Positions 1 through 10,302 of a stretch of DNA of 64,000 nucleotides are shown here, piece by piece. The notes beneath the pieces were generated by a model. That model searched no databases, was not told the DNA's origin, and worked only from the letters and a program-made list of their open reading frames with translations. Numbering within the stretch: the stretch's first letter is position 1; each line of letters begins with the position of its first letter. The position numbers and the translations under genes were made by a program. Location of the stretch: NCBI RefSeq assembly GCF_902167145.1, contig NC_050099.1:238650588-238714587 (forward strand), given 5' to 3'. Origin of the DNA: Zea mays. Lineage: Eukaryota > Streptophyta > Magnoliopsida > Poales > Poaceae.

Positions 1-395
1 GCAGCCGCTGCAGTTTCCCGAAGCTGGCGAGTTCCTGAGGCCACTCTTCCTTGGAGCACCGGACACTGTCCGGTGTACACCGGACAGTCCGGTGAATTAT
101 AGCGGAGCGCCTCTGGAAATTCCCGAAGGTGGCGAGTTTGAGTTGGAGTCCTCTGGTGCACCGGACACTGTCCGGTGGTGCACCGGACAGTCCGGTGCCC
201 TAGACCAGAGGTGCCTTCGGTTATCCCTTGCTCTCTTTGTTGAACCCCATACTTGGTCTTTTTATTGGCTAAGTGTGAACCTTGGCACCTGTATAACTTA
301 TACACTAGAGCAAACTAGTTAGTCCAATTATTTGTGTTGGGCAATTCAACCACCAAAATTAATTAGGGACTAGGTGTAAGCCTAATTCCCTTTCA
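1..395 (-). mobile_element. Partial copia LTR (Cop-D family), minus strand
   Basis: The stretch ends at 395 with the complement of an LTR start (TGAAAGGGAATTAGGCTTAC), and its reverse complement resembles the plus-strand LTR beginning at 37335. It runs off the left window edge, so only its 5' part (U3 side) is present. It carries pairs of palindromes of the form CACCGGAC(AC/A)GTCCGGTG at 57-75, 78-94, 159-177 and 181-197, as do other copia LTRs here. The sequence right of 395 is coding remnant of Cop-A, so this LTR appears inserted in Cop-A; GTTCC at 396-400 would be the target duplication, but the left partner is outside the window. Confidence 0.75.
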
Positions 396-696
396 GTTCC
401 CAAAGCTCTAGCGGACCATGATTTCCTTCTCGTGGTGATTGCTACCCCTTATGGGACTGGGGATGTTTGGTATTTTTCCTAACACTTTTTAGGGGAAAAT
501 GTCACAACACCGGTATTCTTCATAATTTACTAACCCTAGTGTTGTGCCATTAGTCACCCTGTGTCTTTCTATTGATGTAGGATAGAGGCCTGGAGAACAC
601 GTGGCTCATGGATTCCGGTTGTTCGTGCCACATGACCAGAAGCTCTAGATGGTTCTCCATCCTCAACCCATGATTGGTAAGGAGTACATCACTTTT
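396..696 (+). pseudogene. pol: Cop-A copia remnant: gag end and protease
   Basis: Around 600-690 the plus strand reads a copia aspartic protease signature, W-L-M-D-S-G-C-S-C-H-M-T, followed by residues typical of the stretch after the active site (KEYITF). The frame is broken by an apparent one-base change near 670. From 396 to about 590 I recognise no clear coding signal; it is probably decayed gag. The frame resumes after solo LTR S1 at 2683 with TFGDKSRGKV, so the two pieces belong to one element. Old and non-functional. Confidence 0.7.
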
Positions 697-2682
697 TGAA
701 AGCTCCCTTGTGGGTTTTGGTGTTTGGGTGACAACATAATTAAAGGGCTAACTGAGGTGTTAAGTGTTGAGCAGGTTTTTAGTGCAAAGCTTACAAAGTT
801 CAACACAAAGAGTAGAGTGTGATATTCTGTATAAGCCGAGGTGAATATGGATTATGGGTATCATAGGTGAAGATAGTGAAGAATGGACATTGACTAAGTG
901 GGACTTAATGTGTTTGGCTTGGAGACAGCTGATCGAACTGAGGGCGAAGGCCAGAAGGACTTCAAGGTACCAAAAGCAAGGGAGAAGGTCAAGAGGACTG
1001 AGGTACCTAAAGCCAAGGTGAAGAAGAGGTTCTGCAAGAGGTCAAGGTTGATCAAGCTGGAAGAGGCATAGTGCATTGAAGACCACGACATATGGACATT
1101 ACTTACAACCATATTGGTTTATGGTTTAAGTCATAAGGCTCAAGATCTTAGCTCAAGTGGAGTCATGGTCACAAAAATGAGTAGAAGTATCAAAGTCAAA
1201 ACTTGGAAGGGACCAAAGACTTAAGTGCATTTTGATTTGGATTTTGGGTCACTCCTATGTTTGGAAATGTTCTTAGTACCATTGAAATGTGTTGGGCTCA
1301 AGGTATGGCTAGAATGATCAAGTCATGTGACTTAGAGGTTTGGAGTCCAACATTGAGCTTAAACAAACCAAAAGGATCAACATGGTGAAAAATGTTAAGT
1401 ATGATAGGTTTGAACATTTATATTTGAATATGTTGCATACACCTTTTACAACGTTATTAGCACTTTGGTTTGCACTCTAACTTGATTTTCAGTGAAAGTG
1501 CCACTTTGGTCCTTGTTTGAGGTGAAACAGGAAAACTAAGGAGAAGATGAGATAGAGGTGAGTTCTTTTGGCTTAGTCAATTGGATTACACTCTAAATTA
1601 TGTTTGCCTATCATATAAAGGTGCTCAAGAAAGTTCAAATTGATTGGAAGAAGAATAAAAAAGGACTTAGGAGCTACAATCTAGGAGCACCGGACCCCCT
1701 ATATGAATCGGTCTGGTGCACACCAGGCCCCAACAGAGAACTGTATGGTCTCAGGAATTTGGCTAAAATTCACCATACCATCCACAGTACTCGGGCCACT
1801 GGTGCATCGGACCTCATGGTCCAACGGCTAATTGGTGGGCAACAGTCGGCTAATGGCTAGCTGATAAGGCGCCCGGCCCGGTGCCACACAGAAGAGGAAG
1901 ACATCTAATCATATCTCAGAGTAGTTGTCACAAAACTTGGTCCGGTGGCGCACCGAACTGGTCTGGTGCCCCAGAGATCTATGCAATTTCTAGATTTTGT
2001 CTTCAATGGTTATGGGAGGCCTTAGGGCTATAAATAGGCCCTCCCTCGACCTCAACCAATGCACCTAAGTAGCATACAGGTGTAGAACAAGTGCATACTC
2101 ATTCTATATCCCTCTCTTGTGTAATTCTCTGTAGATCAAGTGTTGGCGCGTGTGTTAGACAAAAGAGAGAGAGAAGTGATGATGCAAGAGCTAGTGGTGA
2201 TCTTGAGCATTCTTTTGTGTTGCTACTCTACCGTTAAGCTACCAAGTTGTGATAGCCTCAGTACCATTGTAACCGACATATGAGATAGTGGAAGACTCGG
2301 TTTATCACACTGATGATAAACATGAGCAACCAGAGGGAGTTGAAATAGACTCTAAGAGATGTTGATTAACTCCAACGTGGATGGAGGCAAGCATTTTAGG
2401 CTTGGCCAAACCACAGGAAAAATCGTTGTGCCTCTTGTCTCTTACTTTACTTTTTATTTGCACTTCTCTACTTATCCTTGGTATACTCTTTCTATGAAGT
2501 GTAGGATCTTTTAAGACAAGGACTGTAATTCCGATGTGATCCACTCGACTTGTTTTTATTCCACTGCAATCAATGCTTCGAGTAGAGTAAGAAAGATCTT
2601 TAGAGATTGAATTTTTATATTTGCCTATTCACCCCCCCTCTAGGCGACATCTAGGTCCTAGTACCGCCAAAGGGTACTTCCA
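697..2682 (+). mobile_element. Solo copia-type LTR S1
   Basis: Begins TGAAAGCTCCCTTGTGGG and, by my reading, ends GGGTACTTCCA at 2682. It interrupts the Cop-A protease frame, which reads up to ACTTTT on the left and resumes ACTTTC on the right, giving a near-perfect target duplication CTTTT (692-696) / CTTTC (2683-2687). Near the right end it has the common SIRE-type LTR tail CACCCCCCCTCTAGGCGACAT. No PBS, PPT or coding sequence lies inside, so it looks like a solo LTR. The exact right end is less certain than the left. A TATA box lies at 2029-2036. Confidence 0.65.
2029..2036 (+). promoter_or_regulatory. TATA box of solo LTR S1
   Basis: TATAAATA within GGGCTATAAATAGGCCC, about 1.33 kb from the LTR start, where a U3 promoter is expected. 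Degenerate CACCGGAC-type palindromes lie upstream (about 1685-1960). Confidence 0.6.
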
Positions 2683-3507
2683 CTTTCGGGGATAAGTCGA
2701 GAGGTAAGGTTGTCTCTCGTGGCACCATTCGGGTGAACAAGAGCTTTGTGCTCAAGGATGTTGCCTTGGTTTCCAATTTGCATTTCAATATGCTTTCTAT
2801 TTCGCAACTTCTTAAGGACGATCATGAAGTGCGCTTTAAGAAGGGTCTTTCTTGTGCCTTGGATGCTAAGAGAGATCTTGTTTGTCAGATTTCCCCATTT
2901 AGATGAGTTTTTCTGTGCTGATTTTTCATTCTTCTAGCCCTTCTCGACATCTTATGGCAAGTTCTTCCTCTCAGATTTGGAAGTGGCATAGGAGGTTGGG
3001 TCATTTTATCTTTGATATTTTGGCTCAATTAAGCTCACTTGATCTCATCCAAGGATTGCCCAAATTTAAATATGAGAAAGATCTTGTCTATCACCCTTGA
3101 TGTCATGGAAAAATGGTTGTTGTTTCTCATTCCCTAGTCACCAAGGTGATAAGCTGCTTCACATGGACACTATTGGTCCTGCTCGGGTTTTCTCTTTTGG
3201 GGGAAGTGGTATGTTTTGGTGATTGTTGACGACTTTTCTCGCTACTCTTGGGTGTTTTTCTTGGACGCAAATGATGAACCTTTTAGTCATGCTCGAGATT
3301 TAATTCTTTGGTTGCAAAATGGGTTTCCTAAAAATGCAATGAGAGTGATGCACAATGACAATAACAATAACACAAAACTTAAGGATACTCATTTTGAGAC
3401 CTTTTGTGCCTATTTGGGACTCAAGCATCATTGTTCCTCTCTATATGTACCTCAAAAGAATGACATTGTTGAATGCAAGAGTCAGACCCTTATTGAGATG
3501 GCTATTA
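2683..3507 (+). pseudogene. pol: Cop-A copia remnant: protease tail and integrase
   Basis: Continues Cop-A after S1. It reads TFGDKSRGKV..RGTIRVN and SISQLL, then the GAG-pre-integrase segment (WKWHRRLGH, about 2980-3100), then an integrase core beginning VLVIVDDFSRYSWVFFL at about 3213. The second catalytic region is degraded (HNDNNNN where S-D-N-G is expected, about 3352) and the third reads DIVECKSQ where VVERKN is expected (about 3464). Stop codons occur at about 2903 and 3098, and there is a frameshift at 3120-3215. The homology stops near 3507, where other DNA begins. This is an old dead copy, and the outermost layer of the left part of the nest. Confidence 0.75.
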
Positions 3508-3705
3508 TAGTAGCGTGGTCGTCTTGCCTGTCTATCTGCCACATTCCTAGTCTCACGTGACGTACACCATAGTGTGCACAACCCCGGTCATCTGCGGCAT
3601 GCACCATGACCTCCTAGGTCACTTGTAGCACCATGGAGGACGTAATCCTCCATCTACCATGACCCTGGACTCCCGCAATGAGCACACGGACGCATGTGCT
3701 CGGGT
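3508..3705. repeat. Unassigned sequence between Cop-A and Cop-B
   Basis: Integrase homology ends near 3507. This GC-moderate piece contains no recognisable coding sequence. It must have been continuous with 35311 before Cop-B inserted, because the CTTCC target duplication joins the two. The right-hand part looks like LTR U5 sequence, so this may be the U3 side of the same LTR. I could not find its left end. Confidence 0.35.
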
Positions 3706-3710
3706 CTTCC
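3706..3710. repeat. Target-site duplication CTTCC of Cop-B, left copy
   Basis: CTTCC directly before the left LTR (TGTAGGATCT at 3711). The same five bases follow the right LTR at 35306-35310. Confidence 0.85.
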
Positions 3711-4239
3711 TGTAGGATCTAAGACACCAGCTAGAGGGGGTGAATAAATGGTATTGACTAAAATCAAAGATACTAGAGAAATTTAATTAATACGACAAGA
3801 TATATAAATTCTCTAGCTACTAGAAGTATGCAACTAATGGGAACCAACAATATCAAAACTAGAAATGAATGACAATTCAATAATCACTAGTTACTTGCAA
3901 TTTAAACAAGTAAGAGGGAAAAAGAGACACCGGATGTTTCCCGTGGTATCGATGATTTGTCGATCACCCCTAATCCACGTGGAGGTGAACTCTAAGTTCT
4001 CATTTGCTCCTCTATCAAGACATGGCTTGATCTTTGATCCAAGGAAACAAGGAATCGCTCAATACCTCGGTTCCACTAGTACCGCCTTTGCCGCTCCGGC
4101 GAGGTAGGCGCGAACCCCTCACAATCACCACCGTAGCTCCTCCACAATTTTCACAGAGAGCTCGACGCAGACACCAGAAAAACCATCTTGGAGGTAGCAA
4201 CCTCCAAGAGTAACAAGTCGATGACGCTTGCTAGGTTTA
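3711..4239 (-). repeat. Cop-B 3' LTR, truncated by Tek-1
   Basis: Aligns by eye with 34442-34960 (shared tracts include the 14-base CTAGCTACTAGAAG and TATGCAACTAATGGGA) with many substitutions, so the pair is old. The homology continues to CGATGACGCTTGCTAGGTTTA and then breaks at 4239, where the Tek-1 LTR starts. GTTTA (4235-4239) would be the Tek-1 target duplication. Confidence 0.8.
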
Positions 4240-5165
4240 TGTCACATCCGGATTTAAGGGATAAAGTCAGGTGCGTCTCATATGTGTGCCAAAGAAGAAG
4301 AACACATATAATGACCAAGTGTATAGGGATAAATGTCACAATCATTATTACATAGTGGAAGAGTCTTACAAAAATAAATGATGACAATAAAACGAACTAA
4401 TAATTATTCCTTGGCGCCATAAAGCTGACTGGGAGACACCACCTAGACAAGCTCGTACTCCTCGTAGTAGACCTCCTTCTAGGCTACCTGCTCTTCACCT
4501 ATGGGGGGTTTATATATTGCAAGGGTGAGCTTACAAAAGATCATAACTCAACAAGTTATGGGGAATAATGTGTATGAACTCACCAAAGGTGGGAGTTCAT
4601 GTGAAGTGTTAGGTTGATCAAAAGTAATGGTTAAAGCTGAGCATTGCTTTTAATAAGTTGGTCAAATTTTATTAGCAGTTATTAAGTTTAAGTAAATACC
4701 AACCTGAATAATGAGAGATCACACTTAATAAATAAACCACAATGGGAAGCAAATGACCAATTAAATTTAATTCCACAAGTTACTCATGTGAGGGTCCGAG
4801 CCGCTCATGACCGTGAGCACGGCTGATATACCCGTTTTACACTCTATAGAGGTTGCACATCTTTACCCACAAGTCATGTTACCCATCTGCCATGGGGTTG
4901 TACGGGGCCCATGCACCTCTACCAAGGAAGTGAGGCAGGGTGACACTACGAGGCCTTTACAAAGTTCCACTAGCTTTAGGAAACCCGCTACAGTTCTAGG
5001 GAGCACAATATAGGAATCCCCCGTCTGAAAAGCCATCGTAGCAAAATCAACCCAAGAACCTCCGTATACTAACAACTCCCCTACTTCCCTTGCCCCTTTC
5101 GGGTAAGGTAGTCCTCCACTAGCTTTCCTAATTAGTCAGCCAAGGACGTCTCATACCACCCTTGT
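4240..5165 (-). mobile_element. Tek-1 LTR, 3' part (minus strand)
   Basis: Starts at 4240 with TGTCACATCCGGATTTAAGG, the complement of the Tek LTR end (compare CCGGGTGTGACA near 23349 and CCGGGTGTTACA at 43671). The reverse complement matches the Tek-3 and Tek-4 LTRs over the GGGTAAGG, AAACCCGCTACAG and GGCCTCGTAGTG segments. It contains an exon-2-like acidic segment (4443-4498). At about 5165 it is cut by Cop-C and resumes at 14076. PBS and internal region are absent, so this is a solo or truncated LTR. Confidence 0.75.
4443..4498 (-). other. Exon-2-like acidic segment in the Tek-1 LTR
   Basis: On the minus strand a pyrimidine-rich acceptor-like CCCCCCATAG precedes a frame reading G-E-E-Q-V-A, a stop, then K-E-V-Y-Y-E-E-Y-E-L-V and a stop. 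It is homologous to the segment at 43407-43465 in Tek-4. The phase assumes one base carried over from the upstream exon. The internal stop makes this copy non-coding now. Confidence 0.45.
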
Positions 5166-5170
5166 ACATT

Positions 5171-6285
5171 TGTTTCTAGACTTAGTACATTTGTTCTTGA
5201 ATACTAATGAAGTTATCTAAGTGCTAGAAACAGTGAGAAAAGAAGAAGAAAAGAAACCAAAAAGACTTGGCTCGGTGCAGCCAAAACTCAGCTCAGTCTG
5301 GCACACCGGACTGTCCGGTGGTGCACCAGACAGTGTCCGGTGCGCCAGGCTGGTCTCCGGTGAAAAGGCCGCTCTCGGGAAAAGATCAGCGGCGTACGAC
5401 TATAATTCACCGGACTGTTCGGTGGTGCACCGGACTGTCCGTTGAGCCAACGGTCGCCAGCGCAACGGTTGGTCGTGCAATCTGCGGGCGACGCGTGGCC
5501 CGCACCAACGGTCGGCAGGGGGCACCGGACAGTGTCTGGTGCGCCATCGGGCCTGAAGCTGCAACGGTTGACTTCGCCTTATTTGGAAGGCAATCGCGCA
5601 CCGGACAACTATAGTGACTGTTCGGTGCACCACACGACAGAAAGGCAAGATTAGCCTTCCAAGATTGTCTTCAACGGCTCCTAGCTGCCTTGGGGCTATA
5701 AAAGGGACCCCTAGGCGCATGGAGGAGTCACCCAAGCATTCTCTGAGTATTCTAAAGCATCCAGACTCCGCTCCCACGCATTTGATTCTCTGTGTTAGCG
5801 ATTTGAGCTCCATTTGAGTTGCGAACTCCGTGTGTTGTACTTTGAGCTCAAGTTGTGACTTGTGTGCGTGGTTGTGCTGTGGATTTGAGTCTTGTGTGTG
5901 TTGCTCTCCCCTCCCTTACTTATGTGCTTCTTTTGTGATCATCATTGTAAGGGCGAGAGGCTCCAAGTTGTGGAGATTCCTCACAAACGGGAGAAAGACT
6001 AAGAAAGAAAGCCGTGGTATTCAAGTTGATCATTGGATCGCTTGAAAGGGGTTGAGTGCAACCCTCGTCAATTGGGACGCCACAACATGGAAGTAGGCAA
6101 GTGTTACTTGGCCGAACCATGGGATAAAAATCACGTGTCTCGTGTGCTGCTTATTGTGATTGCTTTGTTCGCACGAGAACGGATCTTAGCCACTTGACTA
6201 CACTAACACTTATAACTAAGTTTTGTGGCTATTAGTGTTTGATTTTTACAGGATCACCTATTCACCCCCCTTCTAGGTGCTCTCA
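5171..6285 (+). repeat. Cop-C 5' LTR, 5'-truncated
   Basis: Homologous to 12940-14075 from TGTTTCTAGACTTAGTAC through to the shared end TTCACCCCCC..CTAGGTGCTCTCA at 6285. It lacks the bases matching 12821 to about 12938. U3 holds palindromic CACCGGACTGTCCGGTG-type motifs (about 5303-5330, 5408-5440, 5521-5545, 5599-5630). Many point differences from the right LTR indicate an old insertion. Confidence 0.85.
5697..5704 (+). promoter_or_regulatory. TATA box of Cop-C 5' LTR
   Basis: TATAAAAG in GGGGCTATAAAAGGGACC. The same sequence occurs at 13486-13493 in the 3' LTR. The palindromic U3 repeats lie just upstream. Confidence 0.75.
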
Positions 6286-6286
6286 A

Positions 6287-6300
6287 TTTGTATCAGAGTC
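6287..6300 (+). promoter_or_regulatory. Cop-C primer-binding site (tRNA-iMet type, mutated)
   Basis: TTTGTATCAGAGTC directly after the LTR end at 6285; the copia consensus is TTGGTATCAGAGC. Two or more substitutions are visible. Confidence 0.7.
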
Positions 6301-6335
6301 ATACTCTTCATCTAAGGGACTAATCGCCCGAAGAG

Positions 6336-7700
6336 ATGGATCCTAAGGGAAAGGGGATGGTGGTCAACGACAAGGAGAAGGAGTCCCTCTTCAATGAGCC
6401 AAGGGACGACAAGCCCACTGACTCAGGATCGAGTCACAAGAAGAGGGATGGGAAGAAGAAGAGGCGCATCAAGAAGATCATTTACTACGACAGCGACGCC
6501 TCATCTTCTTCACCAAGAGACGACGACGACGATGACTCGTCGAAAAAGAGAACGGTTAATCAAAACTACTCTTTCGACTATTCTCGCATGCCGTACAATT
6601 CGAATGCACACTTACTCTCTATTCCTCTAGGAAAACCCCCACACTTTGATGGAGAGGATTACTCATTTTGGAGTCATAAAATGTGTAGTCATCTATTTTC
6701 TCTCCATCCTAGCATTTGGGAAATTGTGGAAAATGGAATGCATTTCGATAGTATGGATAACCCTGTGATGATAAATGAACAAATTCATAAGGATGCACAA
6801 GCTACCACTGTTTTGCTAGCATCTTTGTGCAGGGATGAATACAACAAGGTTAGCGGCTTGGACAACGCCAAGAAAATCTGGGACACCCTCAAGATCTCAC
6901 ATGAGGGAAATGACGCTACAATAATCACCAAAATGGAGTTGGTGGAAGGCGAGCTAGGGAGATTTGCCATGATCAGGGGAGAAGAGCCAACACAAACCTA
7001 CAACAGGCTCAAGACCCTGATCAACAAGATTAGAAGCTATGGAAGCACAAGATGAACGGACCACGACATCGTCCGACTCATGCTAAGGTCATTCACGGTA
7101 ATTGACCCCCATCTTGTCAATCTTATTCGTGAAAATCCAAGGTACACCAAGATGACGCCCAAGGAGATACTCAGAAAATTCGTGAGTGGGCGCATGTTGG
7201 TTAAGGAGGCAAGGTACATGGATGACGCCTTGAACGGTCCACTACCTATATACGAGTCGCAGTCCGTTGCTCTCAAAGCAACAAGCAGCAAGGAGGCGCT
7301 ACCAAGCAAGGTAGCTCAAGTGGAGGCTGCCAGACTCAATGAAGATGAGATGGCGCTTATCATCAAGCGCTTCAAGACCGCACTCAAAGGACGCAAGGAG
7401 TACCCCAACAGGAACAAAACAAGGGGAAAGCGCTCCTGCTTTAAATGCGGTAAGACTGGTCACTTTATTGCAAATTGTCCCGATAATGATAGTGACCAGG
7501 GACAAGAAAAGAACGGGAAGAAGGAGAAGAAGAACTACAGGAAGGCAAAGGGCGAGGTGCACCTTGGAAAGGAATGGAACTCGGACTGCTCCTCTTCCGA
7601 CTCCGACGACGAAGGACTCGCTGCTTCGGCCTTCAACAAATCCTCCCTCTTCCCCAATGAACGCCATACATGTCTTATGGCCAAGGAGAAAAAGGGTACG
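6336..7700 (+). pseudogene. gag: Cop-C gag, N-terminal half to zinc knuckle
   Basis: Opens with MDPKGKGMVV, a lysine-rich and acidic stretch (DDDDDD at about residues 67-72), then the copia gag core (LGKPPHFDGEDYSFW, W-E-I-V at about 130). The same frame continues past a TGA at 7053-7055, at a position where a tryptophan is expected (the sequence continues TDHDIVRLML), and reaches a CCHC zinc knuckle, CFKCGKTGHFIANC, at about 7438-7480. Gag forms the virus-like particle and packages the RNA. The first Met at 6336, about 50 bases after the LTR end, is the natural start. The stop makes it a pseudogene. Frame is lost near 7700. Confidence 0.85.
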
Positions 7701-8711
7701 TATTCGGGACACTCCCAAGTATACTTCTTCTAGTGATGAAGAGTCATCTGATGATGAAGTAGATTATACTGATTTATTTAAGGGTTTAGATAGAGCTAAA
7801 GTAGATAAAATCAATGAGTTAATTGATGCTCTAAATGAAAAAGATAGATTGTTAGAAAGGTAAGAGAATATTTTGTATGAGGAACATGACAAATTTGTTA
7901 GTGTTCAAAAGTCTCTTGCCTTAGAACTTAAAAGAAATGAAATGGTGTCCTCTGAGTTATCTGCCTGTCAGGAATCTGTCTCTAGTCTAAAGAATTTAAA
8001 TGTTGAATTAAATGCTAAACTAGAGGAAGCTAATGTAACAAAATCATGTATAGAGCATGTTGTTATTTGTAATAGATGCAAAGATTTTGATATTAATGCT
8101 TGTGATGAACATCTTGTGTCCATTACTATATTAAATGACGAGGTGGCAAGTCTTAATTCTCAACTTAAGACTTGCAAGAATGATTTTGATAAATTAAAGT
8201 TTGCTAGGGATGCCTACACTGTTGGTAGACACTCCTCAATTAAGGATGGACTTGGTTTTCAAAGGGAAACCAAGAACTTAACAAGCCAAAAGGCTCCCAT
8301 TCTCACCAAGGAGAAAGGGAAGGCCCCTATGACTAGTAGTACTCAAAGGAATCATGCTTTCATTTATAATAGTAAATTGCTAGTCATTCCGATTATAATA
8401 GGAGTTATGATCATAATGCTTTTGATTCACATGCTATGTTTGCCTCTAGTTCTACTTTTGTTCACGGTAGAAGTAGGCCTAGGAGAAATCATGTTGTGCA
8501 TCATGTGCCTAGGAAAGTGTGTAATGAATCTACTACTGTTTTCCATGCTTGCAACACTTCTTTTGTTCTTTCATGCAAGAATGCAAAAGTAGTGGCTAGG
8601 AAATTGGGATCCAAATGCAAGGGAGACAAAACTTGCATATGGGTTCCAAAAACTATTGTGACTAACCTTGTAGGACCCAACAAGAGTTGGGTACCTAAAA
8701 CCCAAGCTTAA
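7701..8711 (+). pseudogene. gag: Cop-C gag C-terminal coiled-coil region
   Basis: After a frameshift near 7700 the reading moves to another frame (YTSSSDEESSDDEVDY at about 7721) and shows a long heptad-like stretch rich in L, E, K and N (about 7770-8210), interrupted by TAA at 7861-7863 where a glutamine codon is expected. A second frameshift lies at about 8380-8430, after which NHVVHHVPRK and WVPKTIV are read up to TAA at 8709-8711. The C-terminal gag of SIRE-type copia elements has this coiled-coil character. Whether the stop at 8709 is damage or part of gag-pol expression in this family cannot be told from one copy. Confidence 0.7.
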
Positions 8712-9120
8712 ATTGCCTTGCAGGTTTATGCATTCGGGGGATCTAGCTGGATAATCGACAGCGGATGCACAAACCACATGACGGGGGAGAAGAAGATGTT
8801 CACCTCCTACGTCAAGAACAAGGATTCCCAGGATATGATTATTTTTGGAGATGGGAACCAAGGCAAGGTCAAAGGTTTGGGAAAGATAGCCATCACAAGC
8901 GAGCACTCTATTTCAAATGTATTTTTAGTAGAGTTATTAGGGTACAACCTCCTGTCTATAAGTCAATTGTGCCATATGGGCTACAATTGTTTGTTTACAA
9001 ATGTTGATGTATCTGTCTTTAGAAGGAGTGATGGTTCATTAGCATTTAAGGGTGTATTAGACGACAAACTCTACTTAGTTGATTTTTTAAAAGAGGTGGT
9101 CGATCTAGATGCATGCTTAA
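8712..9120 (+). pseudogene. pol: Cop-C protease
   Basis: Reads WIIDSGCTNHMTG, the copia aspartic protease active site (D-S-G), at about 8750-8790, followed by FGDGNQGKVKGLGKI and LSISQL. It cleaves the gag-pol polyprotein inside the particle. The frame is the same as that of the preceding gag end and is closed by TAG at 9141-9143, inside the GAG-pre-integrase segment, where tryptophan is expected (G-stop-L-W-H). Confidence 0.8.
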
Positions 9121-10080
9121 TAGCTAAGACTAGTATGGGCTAGCTGTGGCATCTCCGTATAGCACATGTTGGGATGAAGAACCTTCATAAACTTCTAAAG
9201 GGAGAACATGTGTTAGGACTAACCAATGTATGTTTCGAAAACGATAGACCTTGTGCAGCTTGTCAGGCAGGGAAACAGGTGGGAAGCACTCATCATAGCA
9301 AGAATGTGATGACAACATCAAGACCACTGGAGCTTCTTCACATGGACCTCTTCGGACCCGTTGCCTACCTTAGCATCGGGGGAAGTAAGTATGGTCTTGT
9401 AATTGTTGATGATTTTTCCCGCTACACTTGGGTGTTCTTTTTACAGGATAAATCAGAAACCCAAGGGACCCTAAAGCACTTTCTAAGGAGGCTCAAAACG
9501 AATTTGAGCTAAAGGTGAAAAAGATAAGGAGCGACAACGAGTCTGAGTTCAAGAATTTGCAAGTTGAGGAACATATTGAGGAGGAAGGCGTCAAGCACGA
9601 GTTCTCCGCTCCCTACACACCACAACAAAATGGTGTGGTAGAGAGGAAGAACAGGACGCTTATCGACATGGTGAGGACGATGCTTGGAGAGTTCAAGACG
9701 CCCGAACGGTTTTGGTCGGAAGCTGTGAATACAGCCTACCACGCCATAAACCAACTATATCTGCATCGCCTCCTCAAGAAGACCTCCTACGAACTCCTTA
9801 CCGGTAACAAACCCAATGTCTCTTACTTTCGTGTATTTGGGAGCAAATGCTACATTTTGGTGAAGAAAGGTAGACATTCTAAATTTGCTCCCAAAGCTGT
9901 AGAAGGGTTTTTACTAGGGTATGACTCAAATACAAAGGCGAATAGGGTCTTAAACAAATCATCGGGTTTGGTTGAAGTCTCTAGCGACGTTGTATTTGAT
10001 GAGACTAATGGTTCTCCAAGAGAGCAAGTTGATCTTGATGACATATATGAAATGATGTTCCGACGGCCTCAATGCGCACG
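9121..10080 (+). pseudogene. pol: Cop-C integrase
   Basis: The zinc-binding part reads LWHLRIAHVG..CAACQAGK (about 9144-9275). The catalytic core shows HMDLFGP (first D, about 9340), SDNESEF (second D, about 9530, with E where G is usual) and QNGVVERKN (catalytic E, about 9627). A one-base frameshift near 9485 splits the core. The C-terminal part (YFRVFGSKCYIL, GFLLGYD) follows. There is another frameshift near 10060, then an acidic linker (about 10072-10290) with stops at 10288-10290 and 10300-10302. Integrase inserts the cDNA; this copy cannot be made. Confidence 0.85.
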
Positions 10081-10302
10081 ATGGCGATAGGAGAGGTGCG
10101 ACCACAGGAACAACAGGAGCAAGATCAACCATATTTCTCTACAATGGTGCATCCCCCAACTCAAGATGATGGACAGGTTCCTCAAGAAGAGGCACGTGAT
10201 CAAGGGGGAGCACAAGAAGAACAAGTTATGGAGGAAGAAGCACCACTGGCCCCTCCAACTCAAGTCCGAGCAACGATCCAACAAAATTAGCTCGTTGACT
10301 AG

